Source of the DNA: SKVL01 sp046542915 | Lineage (GTDB): Bacteria > Patescibacteriota > Minisyncoccia > Phycocordibacterales > CSBR16-193 | Direction: 5' to 3' | Assembly (NCBI GenBank): GCA_046542915.1 | Contig: JBKHAI010000009.1 | Location: 1 to 21,408 of the forward strand | Length of the DNA stretch: 21,408 bases | Shown: one piece after another, positions 1-7,686 of the stretch | Layout of the letters: each line of letters starts with the position of its first letter | How positions within the stretch are numbered: position 1 is the stretch's first letter | Notes under the pieces: generated by a model | Told to the model about the DNA's origin: nothing | The model's input: only the letters and a program-made list of their open reading frames with translations | Database searches by the model: none | Position numbers and translations under genes: made by a program

Positions 1-530
1 ACTCCTTCCATCTTATCTAAATTCACCGAGGACACGAAGTTGATCCGCCGTCTGGCATCACTATTAACCTCTTCTTTAAGTTCCTTCATCTCCTCTCCGC
101 TGGCAATCAAGAAAGCCGGAGTCGGCTCACGAGAACGCAAGATCCAATAACTGGCATTTCTCCAAGCAATGAACAAGACCAAGGAAACAAAGAGGAAGAT
201 CACCAAATTGGTCTTGGGAGAGATGGAAAATAGAGGTATAAAATAAAAGAAGGCCAGAGATATGATACTGTTGACTATCTGAGTCTCAAAAATAAGCGAG
301 GAGACGTTGACCTTCAAAGCCAGTATCGGTCTTTCGTAAAGTCCGGCAATATAGAAAACGATCAACCAAGCAATAAAAAGAACCGAAAAAGGTATAAGGT
401 GAGCATCCAATATTTCGGTATCCGGCACTCTGCCGTATCGCACAAAGAGGGTCAACCAAAGAGCAACATAGAGGATCACTACATCTCCTATAGCTAATAT
501 GAACGCATCTCTGGCACTTTTAAAAGACAT
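1..530 (-). CDS. Polyprenyl-phosphate sugar transferase, N-terminal part (partial)
   Basis: The gene starts at an ATG (528-530) and runs off the left edge, leaving about 176 residues. I translated it by hand. It begins MSFKSARDAFILAIGDVVIL and has four to five hydrophobic segments, with an early 'LTLFVRYGR' and later 'LVLFIAWRNASYWILRSREP'. It then enters a soluble part (TPAFLIASGEEMKEL) that resembles the start of a nucleotide-binding fold. This layout matches the N-terminal half of WbaP/WcaJ-like exopolysaccharide glycosylphosphotransferases, which move a sugar-phosphate onto undecaprenyl phosphate at the inner membrane. The catalytic sugar-transferase domain would lie outside the window, so the call rests on architecture. 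It begins 57 bp after the rodA stop and is probably co-transcribed. No clear ribosome binding site is visible. Confidence 0.6.
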   Translation of the reverse strand, partial: MSFKSARDAFILAIGDVVILYVALWLTLFVRYGRVPDTEILDAHLIPFSVLFIAWLIVFYIAGLYERPILALKVNVSSLIFETQIVNSIISLAFFYFIPLFSISPKTNLVIFLFVSLVLFIAWRNASYWILRSREPTPAFLIASGEEMKELKEEVNSDARRRINFVSSVNLDKMEG

Positions 531-587
531 ATAATTATGTTAACAGAAAGATATAAAAATTACATTCCTAAAGTTCCCAATAAGCAC

Positions 588-1730
588 TTAAGTTACAGTA
601 ACTTCTTCCCTGATCACTTCTTTAGAAGTGATCCTTTGATAACGACGCATAGCCATGAACATACCCAAAGCCGCAAAAGTTGTGACCATATGACTTCCTC
701 CAAAGCTCATAAAAGGAAGTGTGGTTCCGGTTACCGGCATCATTCCCAAGTTAGCACCGGCATGAATGACTATATGGCTGATCAATATCACCACCAATCC
801 AATTCCAAAAAGAGTTTCAAAATTGGTCTCCCCTTTTTGAGCATTCACCAAAAGTCGCCAGATAATTACTCCATAAAGAAAAAAGAGTAAAGCCATACCA
901 ACAAAGCCCCACTCTTCCGCAAAGGCGGCAAATATGAAGTCGGTATGATGTTCAGGCAAGAATCTCAACTGCGATTGGGTACCGTAACCGATACCTTTAC
1001 CGAACATTTCACCGGAGCCTATGGCTATCACGGATTGGCGGGTATGATAACCACTTCCCTCAACATCAGCATAGGGCTTTATAAAAGATATAACTCTCTC
1101 TTTTTGATAATCCTGAAGCGCAAAAGACCACATTGCGGCAAAAGCCATTACCCCTATCAAAAAAACAACTCCAAGGTGCTTTAGAGACACCCCCGAGACC
1201 ATTATCATTCCCAACCATATCAAAAATATTATAACGGCAGATCCCAGATCGGGTTGTAAAAAGATAAGTATAAAAAAGATGACGGCATAAACCCCCGATA
1301 TAAAAATATGTCTAAAACTGGCTATTTCAATGTGTCTTTTGGAGAAATACTTGGCTAAAAGGATAACCAAGACCAGTTTAGCCAACTCCGACAACTGCAA
1401 GGAAAAAGGCCCTATACTAACCCAACGCTGAGTCCCTTGAGTTACCTCCCCAAACAACAACATTCCTATCAAAGTAAGGGCCATTACTAGAAAAAGAATG
1501 ACCACAAATCCCGTACGACGCAAAAACCTTAAATTCATCAGAGAAATACCAAAGAAAACAAAAAAAGACAGGGCGATCACCATTAAATGGCGGAAAAAAT
1601 AAGGATCATCTCCGGAGAAGGAATGCATAGTGGTAAGACCTAAGGAAACCACCAAAACTGTCGCAAAAAAAAGCACCCAATCTATTTCTTTTAAAGAGTA
1701 TATGGTCTTTTTCAGCATAGCAATATCCAT
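588..1730 (-). CDS. rodA: RodA-type SEDS peptidoglycan glycosyltransferase
   Basis: Multi-spanning membrane protein of the SEDS family (RodA/FtsW/SpoVE), which polymerises lipid II into peptidoglycan strands during elongation. Family signatures are visible: SLQLSELAKLVLVILLAKYF, FLQPDLGSAVIIFLIWLGM, the RodA-like block QLRFLPEHHTDFIF followed by AEEWGFVG, and the C-terminal PVTGTTLPFMSFGG. The FLPExHTDFIF block favours RodA over FtsW. Length (380 aa) is normal. I chose the ATG at 1728-1730 because an AGGGGGGAAG Shine-Dalgarno-like run lies 11 nt before it; an open frame extends upstream to a TTG at 1760. A TATAAT overlaps this ATG, so an ATG four codons further in could also start a leaderless form. 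The gene lies between an anchored protein of unknown function and a sugar transferase, an envelope-synthesis setting. Confidence 0.92.
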   Translation of the reverse strand: MDIAMLKKTIYSLKEIDWVLFFATVLVVSLGLTTMHSFSGDDPYFFRHLMVIALSFFVFFGISLMNLRFLRRTGFVVILFLVMALTLIGMLLFGEVTQGTQRWVSIGPFSLQLSELAKLVLVILLAKYFSKRHIEIASFRHIFISGVYAVIFFILIFLQPDLGSAVIIFLIWLGMIMVSGVSLKHLGVVFLIGVMAFAAMWSFALQDYQKERVISFIKPYADVEGSGYHTRQSVIAIGSGEMFGKGIGYGTQSQLRFLPEHHTDFIFAAFAEEWGFVGMALLFFLYGVIIWRLLVNAQKGETNFETLFGIGLVVILISHIVIHAGANLGMMPVTGTTLPFMSFGGSHMVTTFAALGMFMAMRRYQRITSKEVIREEVTVT

Positions 1731-1876
1731 TATACAAATAACTTCCCCCCTGTACAGCAAGCTCTCTTCTGTTTGGCGGCAGACACTTTTTCTTTAATGC
1801 TAAAAAGACCGGAAGTAAAAATTTGTGGATATCCGGTTGATAAGTTGTTGTTAGCTTTAATTTAAGATCTTTGATC

Positions 1877-1899
1877 AATCAAAAAGAGATCACTCTTTA
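1877..1899 (-). terminator. Possible terminator overlapping the stop of the anchored-protein gene
   Basis: On the minus strand AAAGAG-TGAT-CTCTTT is followed by a short T run. The UGA stop of the upstream gene lies in the 4-nt loop. The stem is only 6 bp, so this may be weak or partial. Confidence 0.35.
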
Positions 1900-3008
1900 A
1901 TACGAGTATGTATATCCACTCCGTCCGGTTCTCTGGTACAGTTCTGTCGGATAGTTGATTCTATATCCCCCACCCTTATACCAAGCTCACCTCCCCCATA
2001 GCGACCTATGGGAACGGTTTTAATTGAATCATCTTCTCTGACCTCAGAAAGTTTGTCCGCCACAGACTCCCCGATCGCTCTTTCCGGAAAAAGAATAAAA
2101 AGCAGTTGATCTTCAGCGGAAGCCAGTCGTTCTTCCTCTTTGTTTATTAGATCAATAAGCCTCTCGTCGTCCACGTTCTCTACCTCATCGGAATCAAATT
2201 CCCAGGAGAACCCTTTTTCTATCTCTTCTTCAAGTCCTTTCAGAGTGTCCAAAAGATCTCCAGCGTCACTTCTATCACCTCCCAAAAGAAGAACACGAGC
2301 CGACAAAGGAGGATCACAAAAACTTTCGGAAAAAGTAAAAGGTTCCGGCCAAGACATATTCAAGCGAGCGTTTCCTTCAAAAGATATAGAGTCGGTTACG
2401 GCCCTTGAGGCACTCACCAAATTATCATACTCATCACTGATAACAACCACCGCTTCAACCGACGGGATGTGCAACAATCCGGTGTTCTCTATCACAGCTT
2501 TAAGCTGCGGCCTGGTAAGATCACTACTTAGATCAATGCTGTGTAATTTTATTCTGTAATCACTATCGTTCTCATCTTCTTTTTCTTCTAATTGTTGCCA
2601 TTCTATATTTTCCCACATAAATCCTGTCCACGCCGGAGGTTCTTCAAATGTTATATCTCTTTCAAAAGCAAAGAAAGATTCGCCATCTTTAAAAAAGGTC
2701 TTACCGGCACGGGTTTTGATAATCTCTCCTTCTTCGTCATAAAAAATGAACCTGTAACGCGCCTCCGGAGAAAGCCACTGCGATTCCCTATTAACAAAAC
2801 GAGCAACGGCACCGTAGGAATCACCTTGTACCGAAAAAACATTACTCCACACAACCGCCGGATCTTGACCTTTTTTCACCTCTTCAACTTCCGGCTCCAC
2901 TAAAAAAATACGAACCAGTAAGATCGCGGCGACCAAAAAGACCACTCCGGAAAATACCAGCAATATCTTGGCCTGACGCTTTTGTGACCATGTCCAAGTA
3001 CTTGCCAT
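1890..3008 (-). CDS. Membrane-anchored protein of unknown function
   Basis: I do not recognise this protein. It has 372 residues: a basic N-terminus (MASTWTWSQKRQAK), one membrane segment at about residues 13-36 (ILLVFSGVVFLVAAILLVRIF), then a soluble, acidic part that should face outward. The first soluble section (about 50-130) is rich in beta-type alternation and mentions of aromatic residues (WLSPEARYRFIFYDEEG), a second section (about 155-250) looks like another beta domain (LKAVIENTGLLHIPSVEAVVVI), and a helical acidic section follows. Two cysteines (about 235 and 358) might pair outside the cell. The ATG lies 8 nt after a TATAAT, suggesting a leaderless transcript. The gene starts just downstream of the 5S terminator and precedes rodA, so a cell-surface role is plausible but unproven. 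Confidence 0.75.
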   Translation of the reverse strand: MASTWTWSQKRQAKILLVFSGVVFLVAAILLVRIFLVEPEVEEVKKGQDPAVVWSNVFSVQGDSYGAVARFVNRESQWLSPEARYRFIFYDEEGEIIKTRAGKTFFKDGESFFAFERDITFEEPPAWTGFMWENIEWQQLEEKEDENDSDYRIKLHSIDLSSDLTRPQLKAVIENTGLLHIPSVEAVVVISDEYDNLVSASRAVTDSISFEGNARLNMSWPEPFTFSESFCDPPLSARVLLLGGDRSDAGDLLDTLKGLEEEIEKGFSWEFDSDEVENVDDERLIDLINKEEERLASAEDQLLFILFPERAIGESVADKLSEVREDDSIKTVPIGRYGGGELGIRVGDIESTIRQNCTREPDGVDIHTRIKE

Positions 3009-3016
3009 ATGCCTAG

Positions 3017-3022
3017 ATTATA
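3017..3022 (-). promoter_or_regulatory. -10 element TATAAT before the anchored-protein gene
   Basis: A perfect TATAAT on the minus strand ends 8 nt before the ATG at 3006-3008, so transcription would start at or very near the start codon. No good -35 hexamer is visible 16-18 nt upstream. Confidence 0.45.
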
Positions 3023-3043
3023 CTACAGCGTTAGAGGTTTTAA

Positions 3044-3079
3044 AAATAAAAAAAGGAGGCGGTTTGCCCCTTTTTTTAA
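3044..3079 (-). terminator. Rho-independent terminator of the 23S-tRNA-5S unit
   Basis: Minus strand: an A7 run, GGGGC, a short loop, GCCTCC, then T7. The A and T runs extend the GC stem and the T run follows it. It lies directly after the 5S gene. Confidence 0.75.
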
Positions 3080-3089
3080 TTGAAACCTG

Positions 3090-3204
<115 letters not shown>

Positions 3205-3279
3205 CAACTTTCAATTTACATAAATTTCAAAAGAAATCCTCCTTTTCACGATCAAACAGCGTCATCTAAATGAAAAATT

Positions 3280-3356
3280 TGGTCGGGATGTTCGGATTTG
3301 AACCGAAGACCTTCTTGGATGTGACCAAGACGCTCTTACATCTGAGCTACATCCCG
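3280..3356 (-). tRNA. tRNA, probably Val (CAC), with an enlarged anticodon loop
   Basis: A full cloverleaf with encoded CCA. Acceptor CGGGATG/CATCCCG with A73; TA at 8-9; D stem GCTC/GAGC with an 8-nt loop; T stem TTCGG/CCGAA with loop TTCAAAT; variable loop AGGTC. The anticodon arm has one nucleotide too many: TCTTG-GTCACATC-CAAGA gives an 8-nt loop (or a 6-nt loop with a 6-bp stem). The only triplet placed after a U33 and before a purine 37 is CAC, which would read valine GUG codons. The C1-G72 pair is unusual for tRNA-Val, so identity is uncertain. It lies between 23S and 5S and is surely co-transcribed with them. Confidence 0.8.
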
Positions 3357-3400
3357 ACTAAAGATAGATCACTAAAGAACACGCTACTTGAGCGTAAAAA

Positions 3401-3431
3401 GGAGTAATTCCCTACAACAGAGTAAATATAT
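3401..3431 (-). other. 3' strand of the 23S precursor processing stem
   Basis: The RNA here (ATATATTTACTCTGTTGTAG, then GGAATTACTCC) is complementary over about 30 nt, with a few mismatches, to the segment just before the 23S 5' end at 10791-10820. This is the usual RNase III-type stem that brackets pre-23S rRNA. The pairing links both ends across 7.4 kb and supports the reading that everything between is one rRNA gene. Confidence 0.8.
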
Positions 3432-3676
3432 TTTCGCGTATAGGTTACTTGGCGGGAATCGAAACATTAGTACTCCTCGGCTAAACACCTCACGATGCTT
3501 ACACCTAGAGCCTATCAACCTGGTCGTCTCCCAGGAGTCTCAAACGATTCCTAATCTTGGGGTTGGCTTCCCTCTTAGATGCCTTCAGAGGTTATCCTTT
3601 CCCGACATAGCTACCCTGCGGTGCCACTGGCGTGACAGCAGGCAGACCAGAGGTCAGTTCCTTCGGGTCCTCTCGT

Positions 3677-4496
3677 CACTTTAATCCCCTATTTCTAGGA
3701 GAGCAGACTATATCTTCATCCATCTGACAATATCAGACTAGGATGGTGGCATGTTACCCATGCACCTTGTCTTTCTTGATCAATTATATGACCTTCAAAG
3801 ATTCAAATATACATGAGTCTGTCCATAGTTAACGGACAAGTCGTTACGGGGGCAATTACAATTGTAAAATTTCTTTCAGATCAGTTTTTAACTTCTCGAT
3901 CTTTTTTTGTCCAGATTGATAAGTTTCCTTTCTAGCAGAAATAAGAGAACTTGAAATTTTTTTCTTTTCAGCCAACGTAAGTTGACTTATCTTTTTCTGT
4001 CTTAAAATTTCAAGAGCAACAAAGATGTGTTTAACTTGTTTCTTCTTAAATCTGATATAAGGATATAACTCTTCAAGAATTTTTTGCACCCGCTCATAAC
4101 CATTTATTCTGAGCTCAGTTATTCCATCACTTCTTCTTGAAATATATCCGATACCAAAGATCTTTTTCATCCAAAACAAAGGTTTTTCATGTCTTGTGTC
4201 TTGATAGAAACAAATTGTAAACATCATTCTTTTTCCCAAAGAAGTGTCACTTCTCTTTTTCAGCTGGATCATTATACTCCCATCGCCATCAAGAAATCCG
4301 GCGATATAAGCAAGATCTGTAGATTCTACTTTTGTTTGCCTTCCCACGGTGTTGCCTTAAAGAGGATACGGTCCTCAAGCAAATTATAACATATGGACCA
4401 ATATATGGTTATAATTCTAAGACCTGTATCATATGAAGGTTTCACCGTTATAAGCCACGTTGTCATTCTGAATTTCTTCAGAAAGTAGCAAAATTT
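3677..4496 (-). ncRNA. Group I intron at E. coli position 2656 (sarcin-ricin loop)
   Basis: 820 nt. The 5' exon ends ...TTCGTAGT and the 3' exon starts ACGAGAGGACC, so splicing restores the sarcin-ricin loop AGUACGAGAGGA. The exon's last U pairs as U-G with an internal guide (GCTAC, plus 4485-4489), forming P1, and the intron ends in G. Catalytic-core elements are visible: a P-like CGGTGAAACC, a Q-like CAACACCGTGGGAA, an R element with CGTAACGACTTG (3837-3850) and an S element AAGATATAGTCT (3705-3716), whose GACT/AGTC strands form P7. It carries an I-CreI-like endonuclease gene between Q and R. I know of many group I introns in the peptidyl-transferase region but cannot recall one at this site. 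Confidence 0.9.
3856..4347 (-). CDS. LAGLIDADG homing endonuclease, I-CreI-like (single motif)
   Basis: 163 residues with one LAGLIDADG motif, LAYIAGFLDGDG (residues 12-23); D22 matches the metal-binding aspartate of I-CreI. Similarity to I-CreI continues along the chain: GDGSIMIQLKKRSD, then FTICFYQDTRHEKPLFWMKKIFGIGYI, then LYPYIRFKKKQVKHI, matching the I-CreI order of motif, strand, GxGYV turn and LKQKQ segment. Single-motif proteins act as dimers that cut intron-less alleles so that the intron is copied in. Start is a GTG inside the intron's Q element, so translation and folding of the ribozyme would compete. The stop precedes the R element. I-CreI itself lives in a 2593 intron, whereas this one is in a 2656 intron. 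Confidence 0.9.
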   Translation of the reverse strand: MGRQTKVESTDLAYIAGFLDGDGSIMIQLKKRSDTSLGKRMMFTICFYQDTRHEKPLFWMKKIFGIGYISRRSDGITELRINGYERVQKILEELYPYIRFKKKQVKHIFVALEILRQKKISQLTLAEKKKISSSLISARKETYQSGQKKIEKLKTDLKEILQL

Positions 4497-4559
4497 ACTA
4501 CGAAGAAATCCCCTCAAGAATCAACGCCCACAGTAGATAGAAGACCGACCTGTCTCACG

Positions 4560-4829
4560 CATGATACCATCTGTTACCAGATGCATTGGACTTTACCTTC
4601 TACCCATTCATATTAAACGATGGGTAGGTCAGCATGAAGTCTCTACGGGCCTCGTTAATAACGAGTTCCCTCGGTATTGTCCTTATTTAAAAGGATTTCA
4701 CCGATATTAGCCGACTTGATACATAAGTATTACTACTTATGACCGCCGTGATTGGATCTGTTTCTATCTTTATTTCAGGGACAATTATACGAGTGGATTC
4801 AGATTGTTCAAAAGCCCTAAAGCTCCTGA
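4560..4829 (-). ncRNA. Group I intron at E. coli position 2593 (ORF-less)
   Basis: 270 nt. The 5' exon is the 9-nt micro-exon TCAGACCGT; the 3' exon starts CGTGAGACAG. P1 forms between GACCGT and the guide GCGGTC (plus 4741-4746) with the diagnostic U-G at the splice site, and the intron ends in G. Core elements: P-like CGGTGAAATCC, Q-like CAATACCGAGGGAAC, R-like CCCGTAGAGACTTC (4636-4649) and S-like AAGGTAAAGTCC (4588-4599), with P7 as GACTT/AAGTC. Position 2593 is a known site, for example in the Chlamydomonas chloroplast intron that encodes I-CreI. No ORF is present. Confidence 0.88.
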
Positions 4830-4838
4830 ACGGTCTGA

Positions 4839-5206
4839 CAGTTTTATTTTATTTTGCATACCGTCATTCCTGACGGACCAGACTATACCTTTCAAGTTAA
4901 CTTCTTAACTTGACTGACGTGTTAGCTACAACAAAGATGCCTCTTATATTGCAACTCCGCTCTATTTGAGCAAGTCGTTACGGGCCCAGCACTTTTCAGA
5001 ACAATTCACTTTTCCGAAAAGTATGCCTTGGAAGCACTTTTTACCAAACTAAGTCTATCTTAGTGATAAAAGTGCCGGGTTCCCACGGAATTATCCATTA
5101 CTATAATTTTATCATAGCATTGGGACTCCTCCGTTATGAGTCAGTTTATCGTGATCAAAAACCACGCCGGATAGGACATATCCGGAAGCTGGGCTCATTT
5201 CCACTT
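4839..5206 (-). ncRNA. Group I intron at E. coli position 2584 (ORF-less)
   Basis: 368 nt. The 5' exon ends GCGAGCTGGGT; P1 forms with the guide GCCCAGC (plus 5188-5194), giving six Watson-Crick pairs plus the terminal U-G. The intron ends in G just before the 9-nt exon TCAGACCGT. Core: P-like AACGGAGGAGTCC, Q-like TAATTCCGTGGGAAC, R-like CCCGTAACGACTTG (4971-4984), S-like AAGGTATAGTCT (4880-4891). No ORF. Confidence 0.88.
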
Positions 5207-5290
5207 ACCCAGCTCGCGTACCTTTTTAATTGGCGAACAGCCAAACCCTTGGGAGCTTCTTCACCCCCAGGATAAGGTGAGCCGACATCG

Positions 5291-5654
5291 CTGTCGGATT
5301 TTGCTCACATTGCTGTGAGGATCGGACTATATCTTCACCCCACTCTGGAAAATTAGAAGCTAGAAAATTTTCCGGAAATCTAACATCCGGTATCTAGCCA
5401 TCCAGTGTGGGGGATCGGCGCGTAGTCTCTACGGGGTCATCCCTTCACTTGTCAAAATGATGGGAGACTTCCCACGGTATTGTCCATACATGTATTCTAC
5501 CATTAAAGATAGCGCTGGTGTATGGAGTTCACCGTTACCACAAAAGTTTTGACTTTTGCAGCAAGGAGCTTTATTTAGCTCCTTATAGCCGATTTGTTTT
5601 TGTAGAGCATTACTGCTCTAGGCACCCCGATGTCATGTTTGCAACATAAAGTTA
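5291..5654 (-). ncRNA. Group I intron at E. coli position 2500 (ORF-less)
   Basis: 364 nt between ...TTCGGCACCT and CGATGTCGGCTCACC, both universal peptidyl-transferase-centre sequences. P1 pairs GGCACCT with GGGTGCC (plus 5621-5627), with U-G at the splice site; the intron ends in G. Q-like CAATACCGTGGGAAG, R-like CCCCGTAGAGACTACG (5421-5436) and S-like AAGATATAGTCC (5324-5335) are visible. Between R and S lies a hairpin (5344-5406) made of the same TGGA/TCCA heptad-type repeats that enlarge 23S helices elsewhere in this gene. Position 2500 is a known group I site. Confidence 0.88.
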
Positions 5655-5705
5655 AGGTGCCGAACACCGCCGTCGATATGAACTCTTAGGCGGTACCAGC
5701 CTGTT

Positions 5706-6670
5706 CAATGAATTAATTTTCATTAGACTATCTCATCACCCTGTAAAATCCCGCTTTGCGGGGCAGTTTAACTGCATTTGACAGGGGACGGCGTATTAGC
5801 CCTTCGCTTTCAAACGAAGAACTCCTCCGCCAGTGAGGCGGAAAGTCGTTACGGGGTCAAGGAGGTAGTGAGTTTATAATTAAACATTGGAAGCATATGC
5901 TCCCTTATAAGATTATGCAATTGTACCGTCTCCTCTCGGGGAAAGTACAGTGCAAAACCTTTCTTTTTTTTGTCGTAGACACGAGAAGAAACACCAAAGT
6001 TCTTCTCTATCGCCTCTTTTGCAATCTCGGCTTCTTCTTTACTTACGCGACCGAGATAGAGATAACTCACTCCGTCACGCTCGTAATAATAACCATCATC
6101 CATATACCAAACCGCCAAAGAAAGGGGCTCAGTCAGAAGCTGTGGCAATGTTTCGGGTATTGTCTTTCTGCCCTCGAGGTAGAAAAGAACCCTCCACTTG
6201 CCAAGCTCCGGAGTCGCGTTTGATTGATGTCTCCAGTAAGAGTAGGTCTCACCGCTTTTCGGGTGCTTACGCTCCAGATATGACGGTTTTCCTTGGAAAA
6301 GACGAGGCATTTGCTCGGCTTTCCAAGTAATATACTCTTTTTGTTTGTAGCCATGTTCCAGGCGTAACCGCGCGTTTTTGGATCCGGTCTTTTGTAAAAA
6401 ACCGTCACCTAACACGGTGCCCAAGATCAAGGCCTTCTGCCGTTTAGTTAACTTCACATTACTTTTTAATTTATACCTCCCGACTTCCCACGGGATTCCA
6501 AGAACTCGAAAAAACCGAATAAAATTCGGCCGAAGACCGGTTCTAGGTTCCCCGTTATAAGCCGTTCTTACCGTGGTCGGACAACCACGGCTTCAGTATC
6601 TGTAAAAACAAATACTGAACTTTCCTTCGATTACTCGAAGGGAGGACAACAACGTCTTTTTTCAGACGTC
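5706..6670 (-). ncRNA. Group I intron at E. coli position 2449 (with endonuclease ORF)
   Basis: 965 nt between ...CTCCGGGGAT and AACAGGCTGG. P1 pairs GGGGAT with GTCCTC (plus 6642-6647), including the U-G at the splice site, and the intron ends in G. Q-like sequence precedes the ORF; the R element CCCCGTAACGACTTT (5842-5855) overlaps the ORF stop, and the S element GATGAGATAGTCT is at 5725-5737. Position 2449 is a well-known group I site. It holds the longest endonuclease ORF of the window. Confidence 0.9.
5849..6457 (-). CDS. LAGLIDADG homing endonuclease (two motifs)
   Basis: 202 residues with two LAGLIDADG-type motifs: ILGTVLGDG (11-19, acid D18) and SLAVWYMDDG (113-122, acid D121). Spacing of about 100 residues is typical of monomeric two-motif enzymes, and the sequence looks like the LAGLIDADG_2 family (as in I-SceI-like and many CPR rRNA introns). 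A later segment, GFALYFPREETVQLHNLI, fits the C-terminal part of that family. Both acids are present, so the enzyme may be active. Start is GTG (6455-6457); an AGGAGG-like GGGAGG is about 18 nt upstream. The stop lies in the ribozyme R element, so coding and ribozyme sequence overlap. Confidence 0.9.
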   Translation of the reverse strand: MKLTKRQKALILGTVLGDGFLQKTGSKNARLRLEHGYKQKEYITWKAEQMPRLFQGKPSYLERKHPKSGETYSYWRHQSNATPELGKWRVLFYLEGRKTIPETLPQLLTEPLSLAVWYMDDGYYYERDGVSYLYLGRVSKEEAEIAKEAIEKNFGVSSRVYDKKKKGFALYFPREETVQLHNLIREHMLPMFNYKLTTSLTP

Positions 6671-7177
6671 ATCCCCGGAGTAGCTTTTATCCGATGAGCT
6701 CCGGCCACGTCTAAGGTGCACCGTCGGATCACTTAGCTCCGCTTTCGCGCCTGCTCGAGAAGTACCTCTCGCAGTCAAGCCGGCTTGTGCCTATACACTA
6801 TCGGCACGGTTTCCATTCGCGCCTAGCCGACCTTAATAGACCCCTCCGTTACCTTTTGGGAGGGGAGCGCCCCACTCAAACTACCCACCAGATACTGTTC
6901 CCGAACGTTTTTGCCGCTCAGGTTAGAGAGTACAACATGAAAGGGTGGTATTTCACTGGCGACTCCATGCCACCCGAAAGCGACATATCAAAGTCTCCCA
7001 CCTATGCTACGCAGTCACGTCGTACCCCCAATATCAAGCTATAGTAAAGCTTCCGGGGTCTTCTTGTCCCACTGCAGGTAACCGGCATCTTTACCGGTAT
7101 TGCATTTTCACCGAGCGAGTCCCCGAGACAGCTCTCCAGTCATTACGCCTTTCGTGCACGTCTGAACTTACCAGACA

Positions 7178-7660
7178 CAACCTGTTACTTTTTATCCTTT
7201 ATTCAAGGAATGACCAAACATATATAACATAAATTTGGCGGCTTGATGCGAATCAAGCTCTCTATGTCGCCATAGAGTTCAGACTATATCATCTCCTCTC
7301 CATACTTGAAGAAGAGTTCCGCGTATAGTCGTTGAGGATCCGTTGAAATTTCTTCAATCTCTCCTTCTGTCTTTTTTGACGTAAAGGATACCGATCAAGA
7401 AAAATAGGTACAACTTCTTGCTGTAAAAAACCCGAATAATAGAAGTTCTCCTTGTTCAACGTTTCCTGCGGATTACCCGGCTTCCGATCTTTGTCGAAAT
7501 CACTGGAAGCATTTTTACTCATACATAAATCATAACATTTACCAGACAAAGTAAAAGATACGATCTACATGTAGTAGCTCCAGATACTACCGGACGTCCC
7601 CGCATATAGCGGAATTTTCCTTTCAACTTTTATTACAAAATTGAAAGGTCCCAGTCATCT
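7178..7660 (-). ncRNA. Group I intron at about E. coli position 1943 (degenerate ORF)
   Basis: 483 nt. The 5' exon ends GCGCAATTCCT and the 3' exon starts TGTCTGGTAAG, which folds as the conserved helix-71 hairpin. The intron ends in G. P1 is the shortest here: TCCT with GGGA (plus 7649-7652), including the U-G. R-like CTCAACGACTATAC (7322-7336) and S-like GATGATATAGTCT (7281-7293) are clear. The boundary could shift by a nucleotide or so. It carries an endonuclease remnant. Only 26 nt of exon separate it from the 1917 intron. Confidence 0.85.
7289..7522 (-). pseudogene. LAGLIDADG endonuclease remnant with internal in-frame deletion
   Basis: A 77-residue ORF starting at ATG 7520-7522 (an upstream TTG at 7549 is less likely). 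It begins like intron endonucleases of the NPQETL...FYxSGF type (PGNPQETLNKENFYYSGFL), but breaks off inside the LAGLIDADG motif and jumps to what resembles a C-terminal section, EVVPIFLDRYPLRQKRQ, the counterpart of the 'IIPFFxKYPLxTKK' segment of these enzymes. The catalytic acid and about 70 residues between are missing. The frame remains open, ending in the ribozyme S element. It most likely represents a decaying endonuclease in an intron fixed in the population. Confidence 0.65.
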
Positions 7661-7686
7661 AGGAATTGCGCTACCTTAGGATCCTT

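Noticed and set aside
3280..3356. An opal-decoding tRNA (UCA anticodon) implying recoded UGA
   Set aside because: TCA occurs in the loop but would be preceded by G rather than U33, and UGA works as a stop in genes here (for example at 1890).
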